A DNA stretch of 64,000 bases from Lutraria lutraria (Eukaryota; Mollusca; Bivalvia; Venerida; Mactridae), in assembly GCA_964023205.1 (NCBI GenBank), contig OZ026844.1, positions 37,385,963 to 37,449,962 on the forward strand, given 5' to 3'. The notes beneath the pieces were generated by a model that was not told where the DNA came from, did no database searches, and saw only the letters and a program-made list of their open reading frames with translations. The translations under genes were made by a program, and so were the position numbers. Numbering within the stretch: the stretch's first letter is position 1; every line of letters starts with the position of its first letter. Shown here piece after piece: positions 13,205 through 25,830 of the stretch.

Positions 13205-13315
13205 GATATTTGTACAAGACCCGACCACTGAACCTAATGGTGTGGGCACTTGCCATACGAACCTGGAGATCGTACGTTCGAACCCTGAGCACATCTCACG
13301 TATTTGTTAAGAATG
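13205..13315 (+). mobile_element. tRNA-like SINE head fragment
   Basis: CTAATGGTGTGGGCACTTGC resembles an A-box region and GTACGTTCGAACCCTGAGC a B-box, spaced as in a tRNA-derived SINE head. An acceptor stem cannot be folded from the flanks, so a functional tRNA gene is unlikely. Confidence 0.4.
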
Positions 13316-15089
13316 GGTTAATGGTTCGGTGGTTTTCTTTCATCCTTCATTCTGATTTATATGTTGACAGAATGACCCTTTTAGAACTGTTTGGTATAAC
13401 TGGGTATGTAAGTACTATGCTGTTTTCACTACTGATGATGTTATACGCTCGTATGTTTATCGTACCTTCATTGATAGCATTTATTACTTAACTTTATTGT
13501 CGCTACTTCATGTGCTTGTGATCAATGAATGAGTTAACACCCTTTACATGTCTGTAAAACGCACTTTTTTTTATATTTCGTGTTGTTATATTTTGATGAC
13601 ATGAACTAAATGCATGTATTACCTATATCAAAGCTTTTTTTATTATCAGGAATAATCATAGTTAGCACATGTCATAAAATGAGTTGATATTACAACATTT
13701 TAACAAAACTGAATTAAAACCAATGTTATCACTAATATTAAATTTCCTTTATTTTAATTGGATGTTCATCTTTCATTACTGCTACTGTACATAACTGGTA
13801 CACATTACATGTACATATAATTAAATCCATATCTAATGTTTAAGATACACTTATTTTGCTTCCTTTCTTAATGAAACGTCGAATTATTAATGTTCTTGAA
13901 ATAACAATCAAACTTTTCATCATGTATTTATTCTAGCATGTCTAAAGTGTTCAATACACGCATATTTTGAAGGGGTGGAGCCATTGTCCAATTTTTCTAA
14001 AATCTGGAAAACTTAATGGAATTAATCCATGGCAGTCTTCATGGACAATAGAATATTTAAAGTAAAATAGTCGCTGAATGATCCTCTAGAACGTCTGTTG
14101 GTTCGTCCCTGTACATCATGAAATGAGATGAAAACTGTTTTAAACCCCAGTTATAATTAACAGGTAGATGTACGCCTCTTCCAAATACAACCTTGTACCG
14201 CCCTTGGTACATTTAATCTGTTCGCACGTGTTTCTTGTGTATCCATTTTATTATCCATGAAGAGACACTTGGTCAGTTACAATATTGTGTAAAACAGGCA
14301 ATGTGTAAGATTTTAATAAAATGTGGTCACGTGACTCGTAAAATTTGCTCTTTTATACGAGGAGTAGACAAGAAGCTTTCATTGTCTGAAACCCAGAATG
14401 TTTCTGATGAGAATTTGTTCCAAGACGCGGTCAATTTGGAATGTGACGACAACTCATAGACTGGTAAATTTGTTATTTTGTAATATATTGTAATAAGCTT
14501 TAATTCATGCGACGACTTGGCTTCCTAATATTGTAATACATAAGTTTTCATAAGTGTATTACCACATACAGTAGGCACATATGTCCTTTAGTACACTTTG
14601 AACAAACATACATATATGTATATACATAAACATTTAGTAGCAATAGCATATTATAAATGATGATATGTACCACATATGTAAATAATATTTTTTTTATATG
14701 TATATCATAAAGGTATGGAGATGCACGTGGTTTTTATATCAGATAAAACACAGTTCAACATAGTGTTCCATTATGTGAAGCATTGTATTTTGTAACAATG
14801 GGACCCGTTCGTGTTTAACTGAAATGCTTTTGAAAACATAATGGGCTAAGGTACGTTGTTGTGGTGGTGTATAAACATTGTTCTTTCTGCTTATTTTCAC
14901 GCTGTTGCAAGAATTAATCTTTTCTCCATATAAATATTGATGAATACCTATACATGTATCATTATTTGACTGAACACAAAAAAATACCTTAGGAAATATT
15001 GTGGTTTGCTGGTAAAACGTTCTAAAAGTTTATAAGTTCAGACCCACCTGGTGACCATAAGTATGGAAACAGAAAATGTTCAGTAATAA
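13316..15089. other. Intergenic sequence, no supported gene
   Basis: AT-rich sequence. A 74-residue open frame at 14235-14459 (plus) is not recognisable and has no visible splice or promoter support. No repeat structure stands out apart from short AT-rich runs. Confidence 0.4.
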
Positions 15090-15275
15090 TATGTCACTGA
15101 TAGAGAGTCGAGGGTTCGAGCCCAGCTATCGACCATGTCTCTTTGTGTGAGAACGTAGCAGTTGCTTACGGAGAATGAGAGTCTAGTACTGGGTTTTCCC
15201 AGGAACGATGGTTAGGTGCAATATGTCCGCCTAATATGACTCTGACTGTTGAAAAAGGGCGTAAATTCTGTGATT
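15090..15275 (+). mobile_element. tRNA-derived SINE, family A, copy 2
   Basis: The head is GAGGGTTCGAGCCC (a good B-box), the body has GCAGTTGCTTACGGAGAATG and TTTTCCCAGGAACGATGG, and the 3' part is CTAATATGACTCTGACTG. The best B-box among the plus-strand copies. Confidence 0.75.
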
Positions 15276-16599
15276 TCTTTAGAATATACGGTGAATTAAA
15301 TTATAACTTTGTTACAACAAACATGACTATCACATAAGTACGATAAGAAATTCTACAACTATTTAATGATTGACTTGATATATTTACAGATGTGTAGTAA
15401 CCATATTTTTATGATGCTGCATGGCTTGGCTTTGTTGACGACGGCAGAATGTTCAGGTCATCATTATCAGAGACTTGAGAGAGGTAATTGTTATTTCAAT
15501 CCTTAATAAAGTTTAAATCTTGGACACAGTGATGTATGTTTCATAAAAAAGGATGTTGATAACTATTTGCTTGAAACGTATAAGCATTGAGTCGATGTAC
15601 TGCTTACATATCAAATAAACACGCTTGAAATCTAATCCCGGCGAAGAAAACTCATTCTGAGTTGGAATATCCGCCGAGTTTTGAACTGAGTTTTCATAAA
15701 AGGTTTGTAAACGTACAAACTGTTTATGGTGATACAGGGTGATTTTATTCACTTAGATTATCAGTATTAATTAAACAGTTTATCATTATGTGAATACAGG
15801 TAACGTGGACATAAAAAAGTCTTCAATCAAAGTTATAAGAGAACAAGACACATCAAACATAAATTTATGTTTGGGAGATTTGGGAGAATCATTCATGGTG
15901 ATAAACTACCAATACAATTTAACTCAAATTCGAGACAAAGCAACATCAAGCAGTATGTGACATTAATGGATTCAAGGTAAGACTTTATTTAACGATTGAA
16001 TAATACAGGAAACACTTAATCAATATATTGAGTATCTGAAAATAATGATTGGGTTTTATAATAAAAGATTTCCATTGGCGCAATTTTAGTTGATTGTGTA
16101 TTCACCTAAAGGTCCCGTGCATTGATAAAATTAGTGGTATGATATGCTGCAGTGGACTACAGTCGACACAGTTCATTCAAGAAATTAACAGTTTAAGCAG
16201 ACAGTTTACCAAAAATGCAACAGTAAATATGCTCTTATTTTATTTCAAAGGGAGGTAATTTGAAACATATCAAATTTGACTCAAACTGCATTAATCAGGG
16301 TTCTAAGACATTTTCAGTATCAAACTTGTTTTTCTTTACAACAATACGTGCATTGATGTTTACAACATTAAAACAGGTCAACAGTCCATGAACGGATAGT
16401 TTGAATATCCACAATGCTGTTTTTAAAAAATCAGTTATTCCCCTTTACGTTCATTAATTCTGAGTTGTTTTCCTAACAGGATGGACAGTTAAAATGTCAC
16501 GATGTCTGTCCTTGGTTATTTCTTAAATGAGCATTGAAATATCAATACACGAAAAATGTAAAGTTTCTTTTTTTGCTGAGTATATGCGTACATGTACGT

Positions 16600-17245
16600 T
16601 ATTCAAGAATGGAGTAGCTTTATTATTATTATATGTGTATGTTATTTAAGAATGAAGTAGCTTTATTATTATTATATGTGTATGTTATTTAAGAATGAAG
16701 TAGCTTTATTATTATTAATATGTGTATGTTATTTAAGAATGGAGTAGCTTTATTATTATTTATATGTGTACGTTATTTAAGAATGGAGTAGCTGTATTAT
16801 TATTTATATGTGTACATTATTTAAGAATAGATACACTTTATTATTATTATATGTGTATGTTATTTAAGAATAGAGACACTTTACTATTATTATATGTGTA
16901 TGTTATTTAAAAATAGAGACACTTTATTATTATTATATGTGTATGATATTTAAAAATAGAGACACTTTATTATTATTATATGTGTATATATGTTATTTAA
17001 GAATAGATCTAGTCTTATTATTACATGTGTATGTGTACATTATTTACAGATATAGTCATTTTATTATTATTACATGTCTACGTTATTTACGAATATAGTT
17101 ACTGTATTGTTATTAAAAGTATTTGTAAATTATTTACAAATAGACTCACCTGATTATTACATTATTCAAGAATAGAGTCACTTTAATATTGATACATGTA
17201 TATGTGTAAGTTATTTACAAATAGAGTCACTTTATTATTATCGGC
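16600..17245. repeat. 43 bp AT-rich minisatellite
   Basis: About fourteen imperfect copies of a 43 bp unit with core TTATTATTATTATATGTGTA followed by TTATTTAAGAATAGAG. It lies between the two homologous 177-nt exon-like blocks at 15.8 and 17.5 kb. Confidence 0.9.
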
Positions 17246-17764
17246 CCAATACTTTACCAAGAAATTCAACTTTTGACTGCTTTGTAGTTCCGAACAACAG
17301 CAGTGCCTTAAATTCATTGACCAGTACCAAACAAAGAATGAAAAACACGCTACTGTGTGCACTATAAGTTTGAGTTCGTGTCCTTGATCTTATTTCTTGA
17401 GAAATAAATGTGTAGGTATGTTAATATAGGTGATTCACTTTATATAACAGTTTATTATTTTGTGGTTACAGGTCACATGTAAATCAAAGAGGCGTAGCCT
17501 ACAGTCTTCAATCAATGTGGCTAACACAAGATACTTCAAACATAAGACTATGCTTGGAAGATTTAATGTGCGATAAATTATCAAAACAGTTCAACCATAG
17601 TAGAACAAGAATGACAGCCAGCAATATGTTGCGATTCATGGCTTTGAGGTGAGTTTTATTTAATGATTGTGTAGTACATGGCACACTCAGTTTCAATTGA
17701 TGTATTGTGCTACTCACTTACATACATACAATCGGAACCCTAAAGAAAGTGCCTGGGACATAAC

Positions 17765-18045
17765 AGGCAGGCCGCCATTTTGTTGTAGTACTTCATGGGC
17801 TACTTTCCGCCATGGCTAACCCTGGGAGTTCAACAATGGCAACAACCTGTTTCTCTTTCCATGGGAACACGATGCCCATTTTATCAATACAAACGATAAA
17901 CACGTTTGAAAGTCTGAAATTCTACGAAAACGAATACCTAGCATTGAAAAAGTCTAGTTACCGCAGACACCAAATAACCAAACTTTGTAACCCTACACTT
18001 ATGTACGAGGCGTATTTCTCAGTTGCGGAAATACCCGAGTAGTTA
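17765..18045 (+). other. YY1-like motif followed by a well-initiated 76-codon open frame
   Basis: GCCGCCATTTTG at 17771-17782 matches the YY1 consensus. About 30 bp on, an ATG at 17812 sits in a strong Kozak context (CGCCATGG) and opens a 76-codon frame to a TAG at 18042. The encoded peptide is not recognised. It may be a fragment of a repeat or a small gene; nothing else supports it. Confidence 0.2.
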
Positions 18046-18904
18046 CGATCGACATGCATACTGAAAGCACGGCAGGTTTGACTGTATTTAGTCAGGCCCT
18101 TACTAATTTAGTTTGTCAGTTAATACTTTGTTAAGCACTTTTGTGAATAGATATACCAAGTTATTTTTTATACATTTGTGTCCAGTTAATATTCATTTAA
18201 TTCACACTGGAAAATTAATGTTCTATTTGTAGCATGGTACAGCGATCTTGGATATTGCTCATTAACTAGATGTATCATCTGTATGTTGCTGTGGTGATAT
18301 TGTTCTCCCATCATGCTCCTGTATGGATCAGATGCTTACCAGAGGGTATGTACACAAGTTCCAATTATAGTTTCACAGACGATTGTGTATCATTGTTACT
18401 TTGCATATCTTTTAATTATCTTTAATAACGACCCACTTATTTGTTGAATTCATACAGGTGTTCTTGAACTAGAACTTCTGTCAGCTGATGGATCCTCATA
18501 AAAGCAGGACCATGGTTGTTTTTGGTCTAAGAGTGATCACTTGTTTCAGTACAGTACTATAGTCAATGCATAACATTTAACAACATACAGTTAGCCAGTC
18601 ACTTACCTTGTTATATATATACATTAAGTATATATTGTGATTTTTATTAAACTGTCAAAGATGAATAATTACATGGTTGCTGAATGTGTTTATAATTAGC
18701 TATGTACCAGATTTGAAAGTTTCTGTTTATTTTAAGGCATGAGAGTGTTCCATTTTATGATAAGTTTTACACGAACATTAAGCAACCGATTTAAAATAGC
18801 TTACAAAAAAACTTATCGAGCCACATTGAAGAAAAAACACTTGCATCGACCATGACATTATGCAGTTTTGACAGATTAATAAAATTGCACAATTATTGTT
18901 AATT

Positions 18905-19365
18905 AAAAGTTAGATACACTAATTAACATACAAATAGCCAGTCAGCAAGTTATATACACTAATTAACATACAAATAGCCAGTCGCCAAGTTATAAACACT
19001 AATTAACATACACTAATTAACATACAAGTAGCCATTCAGCAATTTATATACACTAATTAACATACACTAATTAACATACAAATAGCCAGTCAGCAAGTTA
19101 TATACACTAATTAACATACAAATAGCCAGTCAGTGAGTTATATACACTAATTAACATACAAATAGACAGTCATCAAGTTATATACACTAATTAACATACA
19201 CTAATTAACATACACTAATTAACATACAATTAGCAAGTCAGCAAGTTATATACACTAATTAATGTATAATTAGCCAGTCAGCAGGTTGTATACACTGATT
19301 AACATACACTTATTAACATACAATTAGTCAGTCGCAAGGTATAAACACTAATTAACATACATGTA
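18905..19365. repeat. ~40 bp minisatellite
   Basis: Copies of a unit made of ACACTAATTAACATACAAAT and AGCCAGTCAGCAAGTTATAT. The short subunit ACACTAATTAACAT is amplified further inside some copies. Confidence 0.9.
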
Positions 19366-19682
19366 CATGTAGTCTGTCACTGACAGTGTGTATATGATGA
19401 GGTAATTGACTACGTGACTCTTTCAAATTTGGTGATTTCTGAAGTCTTTTACAGTTTTTGGAAGCTAAACAGTTCATCCAACATGCAATCATTAAACTAG
19501 TTCCTGTTTCATTTTCCATGAGTACTTTCAGTACTTTGATTTTGTATAAAATTCATAGATACTCTTCTTCAATTATTGCGTTACTGTATTCATGTTTAAT
19601 TGATGATGATAATGATATATACACATCCCTGGATGATTTTGTTAGAGATTGTTCTAAATGTATTGTCTGTTAGTCAAGCTAT

Positions 19683-19865
19683 TGTGATCACTGCATCATC
19701 TACGTCAGCAGCTCATCAATTACAAACTACATATGTATAAGAGTTAGCAACATGAAACTTCATTGGTGGGTAGATCTCATTTAGACGTTGCCCCGCTTAC
19801 AGCACTCTCGTCTTATGCTGCCTGCACTTGATGTATTAGATACATTTTGATAAAATGATACCAAT
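19683..19865 (+). repeat. Interspersed repeat, family C, copy 1 (left flank of the 47 bp array)
   Basis: Contains GTGATCACTGCATCATC, GCAACATGAAACTTCATTGG and GGTAGATCTCATTTAGAC. The same order occurs at 58713-58875. Its right part (GCCTGCACTTGATGTATTAG to ACCAATTAG) recurs at 21592-21715. Confidence 0.6.
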
Positions 19866-21591
19866 ACCAATTAGGACACTTTACATACAGGACACATGCT
19901 TTACTGAATACTTGAGTTACAGGACACTTTACATATAGGACACATTCTTACTGAACACTTGACTTACAAGATGCTTGCTTTACTCAACACTAGTCTTACA
20001 GGACACTCTACATACAGGGACATGCTTTACTGAATACTTGACTTATAGGACATATGCTTTAATGAATACTTGACATACAGGAAACATGCTTTACTAAATA
20101 CTGGACTTACAGGACAATCAACATACAGGACACTTACTTTACTGAACACTTGACTTACAGGACACTTTACATACAGGACACATTCTTACTGAACACTTGA
20201 GTTACAGGACACTTTACATACAGGACACATGCTTACTGAACACTTGACTTACAGGACACTTTACATACAGGACACATGCTTACTGAACACTTGACTTACA
20301 GGACACTTTACATACAGGACACATGCTTACTGAACGTTTGACATACAGGACACTTTACATACAGGACACATGCTTACTGAACGTTTGACATACAGGACAC
20401 TTTACATACAGGACACATGCTTACTGAACACTTGACTTACAGGACACTTTACATACAGGACACATGCTTACTGAACGTTTGACATACAGGACACTTTACA
20501 TACAGGACACATGCTTACTGAACGTTTGACATACAGGACACTTTACATACAGGACACATGCTTACTGAACGTTTGACATACAGGACACTTTACATACAGG
20601 ACACATGCTTACTGAACGTTTGACTTACAGGACACTTTACATACAGGACACATGCTTACTGAACACTTGACTTACAGGACACTTTACATACAGGACACAT
20701 GCTTACTGAACACTTGACTTACAGGACACTTTACATACAGGACACATGCTTACTGAACGTTTGACATACAGGACACTTTACATACAGGACACATGCTTAC
20801 TGAACGTTTGACATACAGGACACTTTACATACAGGACACATGCTTACTGAACGTTTGACTTACAGGACACTTTACATACAGGACACATGCTTACTGAACG
20901 TTTGACTTACAGGACACTTTACATACAGGACACATGCCTTACTGAACGTTTGACATACAGGACACTTAACATACAGGACACATGCTTACTGAACGTTTGA
21001 CTTACAGGACACTTTACATACAGGACACATGCTTACTGAACGTTTGACTTACAGGACACTTTACATACAGGACACATGCTTACTGAACGTTTGACTTACA
21101 GGACACTTTACATACAGGACACATGCTTACTGAACGTTTGACATACAGGACACTTTACATACAGGACACATGCTTACTGAACGTTTGACATACAGGACAC
21201 TTTACATACAGGACACATGCCTTACTGAACGTTTGACATACAGGACACTTTACATACAGGACACATGCTTACTGAACGTTTGACTTACAGGACACTTTAC
21301 ATACAGGACACATGCTTACTGAACGTTTGACTTACAGGACACTTTACATAAAGGACACATGCTTACTGAACGTTTGACATACAGGACACTTTACATACAG
21401 GACACATGCTCACTGAATGTTTGACATACAGGACACTTTACATACAGGACACATGCTTACTGAACGTTTGACTTACAGGACACATGCTTACTGAACGTTT
21501 GACATACAGGACACTATGCTTTACTGGACTCACAGGACACATACATAAAGGACACATACTTTACTGAATACTTGACAGACAGGACACTTTA
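19866..21591. repeat. 47 bp minisatellite, homogeneous block
   Basis: About 35 tandem copies with a period of exactly 47 bp in the core. Each has TACAGGACAC twice plus ATGCTTACTGAACGTTTGAC. Many copies are identical or differ only at CTTACAGG/CATACAGG, which implies recent amplification. Edges are degenerate. Confidence 0.95.
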
Positions 21592-21715
21592 GTGGGTAGA
21601 TCTCACTGAGACAGTGCACCGCCTCTTATGCTGCCTGCACTTGTTGTATTAGATAATTGATAAAATGATAATACCAATTAGATCATAAGGGCGAGACTAT
21701 CGTTTTTGGACACTT
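21592..21715 (+). repeat. Family C fragment between two blocks of the 47 bp array
   Basis: GGTAGATCTCACTGAGAC, GCCTGCACTTGTTGTATTAG and TGATAAAATGATA...ACCAATTAG repeat the sequence just left of the array at 19765-19865. This suggests block plus flank were duplicated together. Confidence 0.75.
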
Positions 21716-23345
21716 GCTTTACTGAACACTGGTCTTACATGACACATGCTTACTGAACACTTGTCTTACAGCACACTTGCTTTACTGAACACTGGACTTA
21801 CAGGACACATTCTTACTGAACACTTGTCTTACAGGCCACTTGCTTAACTGAATACTTGACATACAGGACACTTTACATACATGACACACACTTTACTGAA
21901 TACTTGACTGACAGGACACTTTCTTACTGAACACTTGACTCACAGGACACTTTACATACAGAACACATTTTTACTGAACACTTTACATACAGGACACATG
22001 CTTTACTGAATACATGACTTACAGGACACATTCTTACCGAACACTTGACTTATAGGACACTTGCTTTACTGAATACTTGACTTACAGGACACTTGCTTTA
22101 CTGAATACTTGACTTACAGGACACTTGCTTTACTAAACACTGGACTTACAGGACACATACTTTACTGAATACTTGACTTACAGGACACTTGCTTTACTGA
22201 ACACTTTACATACAGGACACATTCTTACTGAACACTTGACTTACAGGACACTTGCGTTACTGAACACTGGACTTACAGGACACATACATTCAGGACGCAT
22301 ACTTTACTGAATAAATGACTTACAGGACACTTGCTTTACTGAACACTTTACATACAGGACACATTCTTACTGAACACTTGACTTACAGGATACTTGCGTT
22401 ACTGAATACTTGACTTACATGACACTTTACATACAGGACACATTCTTACTGAACGTTTGACTTTTAGGACACTTGCTTTACTGAACACTGGACTTAAAGG
22501 ATACATACATACATGAAACATACTTGACTGAATACATGACTTACAGGACACATTCTTACCGAACACTTGACTTACAGGACACTTGCTTTACTAAATACTT
22601 GACTTACAAGACACTTTAAATACAGAACACTTGCTTTTTACTTAACACTGGACTTACAGGACACATACATACAGGACACTCGATTTACTGAATACATGAC
22701 TAACAGGACACATACATACAGGACACTTGCTTACTGAACACTGGACTTACAGGACACATACATACAGTACACTTGCTTACTGAACACTGGACTTACAGGA
22801 CACATACATACAGGACACATTCTTACTGAACACTTTACATACAGGACACATGCTTTACTGAATACTTGACTTACAGGACACATGCTTTACTGAATACATG
22901 ACTTACAGGACACATTCTTACCGAACACTTGACTTACAGGACACTTGCTTTACTGAATATTTGACTTACAGGACACTTGCTTTACTGAATACTTGACTTA
23001 CAGGACACTTGCTTTACTGAATACTTGACTTACAGGACACTTGCTTTACTGAACACTTTACATACAGGACACATTCTTACTGAAAACTTGACTTATAGGA
23101 CACTTGCTTTACTGAACACTGGACCTACAGGACACATACATACAGGACGCATATTTTACTGAATAAATGACTTACAGGACACTTTACATACAGGACACAT
23201 TCTTACCGAACACTTGACTTACAGGACACTTGCTTTACTGAATACTTACATACAGAATACTTGCTTTTACTAAACACTGGACTTACAGGACATATACCAT
23301 ACAGGACACTTGCTTTAGTCAATTCATGATTTACTGGACACCATA
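21716..23345. repeat. 47 bp-related minisatellite, diverged block
   Basis: The same building words as the left block (TTACAGGACAC, CTTTACTGAATACTTGAC, TACATACAGGACACA), but with variable unit length and many substitutions. This is an older or less homogenised half of the array. Confidence 0.9.
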
Positions 23346-24479
23346 CTGCAGATAGGACTGTTTTATTTTCACTTTTTATGTTCCATGTTTTTAGATGCTT
23401 TACAATGTATTTGACATGTTTTGATGTTATGTTCTTATAATGACATGATGTTTTGCTATTTTACTTTCAAATCATGCCATGTTGTAATATTCTTTTTGTG
23501 ATTTCAGATTCTTTTCAATCCATTATTGTAATAAGGTAACCCTTACACATTTTGTGCCCCGGATAAAGTGTATGCACTTATGGAAATTTTGCCGTGTTTC
23601 TGTTGGCAAATTTTTTTTTTTTTTCCCTCTCGTTGATTGTGTTCCTCTTATATGCTTACTGTTTTTTCTTCTCAATTCTAAATTACTTTATTCTTTACTA
23701 CTTCATTTTGTTGTAATATTCACTTTCATAATTCTGTTTGTATCATCCTTATACTTGACGTGTGAATAAATTTGTATTAATTTTTTTTTTTCTTGTTCAT
23801 CTTTGGAAATTCTATAATAAAATGACAAACAAAAACCATGACTAGAAGTTTATTTACACAAGTAAATCACAACACATATCAAGCTGAGAAAGTTTTGTTT
23901 CCCGCAATGTCAACATCAATTATTTTATCTTCAGTATCGTATGATGTCAATTCTTGCTGAACAAATCCATCACACGAGGTTTAGAAATCTACAATGTAAT
24001 AACAACTGATCTAACAAGATGCTGCGTTCATATACCCCCGATGACATTATATTCAAGCGATAGTCCCAAATTTACGTAAAATAAGTAACTGACTGAGCTA
24101 TCCAATGCTTGACATATTAGCATTGTTTTGCAAGTAAAATATCTCACATATGAATCCATTTATGAATGAACTAAAAAGGGCAATTACAAATTTTGTCTTC
24201 CATTGCTGTGTTGAGGGATTTCAGTCAACCATATCTACATCCAAGATTGTATCACCTACAAAATAGAAAATAACTTCATACAGTTATCTACAATACAATA
24301 GAACTTTGTTATTGTTTCTTTGTTTTAATGACATTATGGTAAAAATAAATGGTATATTTTGTATAACTGTCTATGTACAAGTGATATCTGGTAAGATTCA
24401 ATCAAATCTCAAGTAAAAGTTCACTAGATATGTCTGTTAATGATAAAACAGATGAAAATAGAATTGTTTTCAATATATA
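23346..24479. other. Intergenic sequence, no supported gene
   Basis: AT-rich unique-looking sequence with homopolymer T and A runs. A 71-codon hydrophobic frame at 23554-23769 derives from T-rich sequence and is not considered real. Confidence 0.4.
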
Positions 24480-25510
24480 GAAGCAAACTCATATGATAAC
24501 ATACATACATAGCTATAAAGTGTAACATAAATGCATAATATTAGTTACACATAACATATAAAGTGTGACATAAATACATAACATACATAGCTTCGCATAA
24601 ATAAGTAATATTAGTTACGCATTACATAGCTACACATATAAAGTGTGACATAAATACATAATATTAGTTACACATAACATACATACATAGCTACACATAA
24701 CATAATAGCTACCAAGGACTTATATACATACATGGATTGGCAACTGCTAAAAATAGATCAAACGATATCCCACAATGCATTGCTATATTATATACTCGGC
24801 AATGTCCGACAGCTGTATTTGGGTGTTTACGAATTTGATTATACTAATAAAAGGGCACGGGAAATTGGTAAAGGATGCAACAAATTCCTTAAAGATATTG
24901 AGATACATTTATAATCCACAAAGTCTAAGTATAAGCATTGAAAAAGGCATCAGTCAAACATTTTAAATTCCAAGATGGCGGACATCTATTATAATCCTTT
25001 CGTCTCCGAGATTAAACATTCGGAATACCACGGATATTTTCGCTGTTATTATCATTCGGATATCACAGATTTTTTCGTATTTTCGCTTTTGTAAACAATA
25101 GCTTGTATTCCCGTTGATTCACGTCTTATTATCGCGGGATTTGATTACTTTAAACTGTTAATACGGAAGTTGCGAATCCATGTATGTATATAAGTCCTTG
25201 TAGCTACACATGAATATGTAATATTAGTTACACATACATACATACATAGCTACATACATAGCTAGGCATAAAAATTATAGCTATAAAATAACACACATGG
25301 CTACACATAACATACATACATAGCTTCACACATAAAACATGACATAAATACATAGCTACATATAACATGCTTACATAGGAACATATATATATATTTGTAG
25401 CATATATACACAACTACAAATAAATCATAACAAGGATACATAGCTACACATATGAAATATAACATACATCATACATACATAGTTAAACATATAAATCATT
25501 ACGGACATTC
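24480..25510. repeat. AT-rich ACATACATAG/GCTACACATA repeat field
   Basis: Irregular repetition of ACATACATAGCTACACATA and ATAACATACATACATAGC, interrupted by the inverted-repeat element at 24713-25200. Confidence 0.8.
24713..25200. mobile_element. 488 bp non-autonomous DNA transposon with TSD
   Basis: Both ends read CAAGGACTTATATACATACA and continue into TGGATT(G/C)GCAACT, giving a near-perfect 33 bp terminal inverted repeat. TAGCTAC directly flanks both sides (24706-24712 and 25201-25207), consistent with a 7 bp target-site duplication, though TAGCTAC is also a word of the surrounding repeat field. Short frames inside encode nothing recognisable. AAGATGGCGGAC near 24972 is a YY1-like motif. 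Confidence 0.85.
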
Positions 25511-25607
25511 CTCGTTGATAATTGACTAATACGGAAGGGAAATTCATCACTCAAATTTTAATTATTGATGTTGTATACAGAATGACTGAACTGAAAGATT
25601 TTTGTTT

Positions 25608-25830
25608 ATTTGAGTTTTACGCTGTTTTTCAACAATCAGAGTCATATGAGGTGAACAGTTCACCTAACCATCATTCCTGGGAAGAACCAGTACTAGTTTC
25701 CAATCCTCAGCAACTGCCTACTTTCTCACATAAAGAGGTGTGGTCAGTAGCATGGCTTAAACCCATGACCCTATATCAGTGACAGGTTACAGTGATTCTA
25801 AGTCAGTAACCTTAACCACTCAACCATGGA
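25608..25830 (-). mobile_element. tRNA-derived SINE, family A, copy 3 (inverted)
   Basis: The reverse of family A: CAGAGTCATATGAGGTGAAC, CCTGGGAAGAACCAGTACTA, CAGCAACTGCCTACTTTC, then a tRNA-like head ending AACCACTCAACCATGGAG. Its head is more complete than that of copy 1. Confidence 0.75.

Larger units (their letters stand above)
15390..18501 (+). other. Candidate lineage-specific gene or pseudogene with a duplicated 177-nt exon
   Basis: Exon-like blocks bounded by AG and GT occur at 15390-15483, 15800-15976, 17472-17648, 18231-18345 and from 18458. The first block has an ATG followed by a hydrophobic stretch (IFMMLHGLALLTTA). It splices in phase into the second, giving a frame to a TGA near 15958. 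Blocks two and three are homologous, both 177 nt, and their flanking intron sequence is also similar. They share the peptide QDTSNI(N/R)LCL(G/E)DL with mostly silent differences, then DKL..QFN, which is in a different frame in copy one. The last two blocks give a separate 39-residue frame starting MYHLYVAVVILF. An AATAAA lies near 18.88 kb. No family is recognised, and the frames do not join into one clean protein; it may be decayed or non-coding. Confidence 0.25.

Noticed and set aside
13205..13315. Possible tRNA gene
   Set aside because: A- and B-box-like words are present, but no acceptor stem can be paired in the flanks; a SINE head is more likely.
15803..15976. RFamide-like peptide (FMFGRFGR) in one frame of the duplicated exon-like unit
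   Set aside because: A stop codon sits directly at the acceptor in this frame, it is not the phase of the upstream ATG block, and the homologous copy reads MLGRFNVR then stop.
19866..23345. Regular repeat array considered as CRISPR-like
   Set aside because: Units are contiguous with no unique spacers, in a eukaryotic genome; it is a minisatellite.
24732..24966. Two overlapping 60-codon frames
   Set aside because: They lie inside the 488 bp inverted-repeat element and resemble no transposase.
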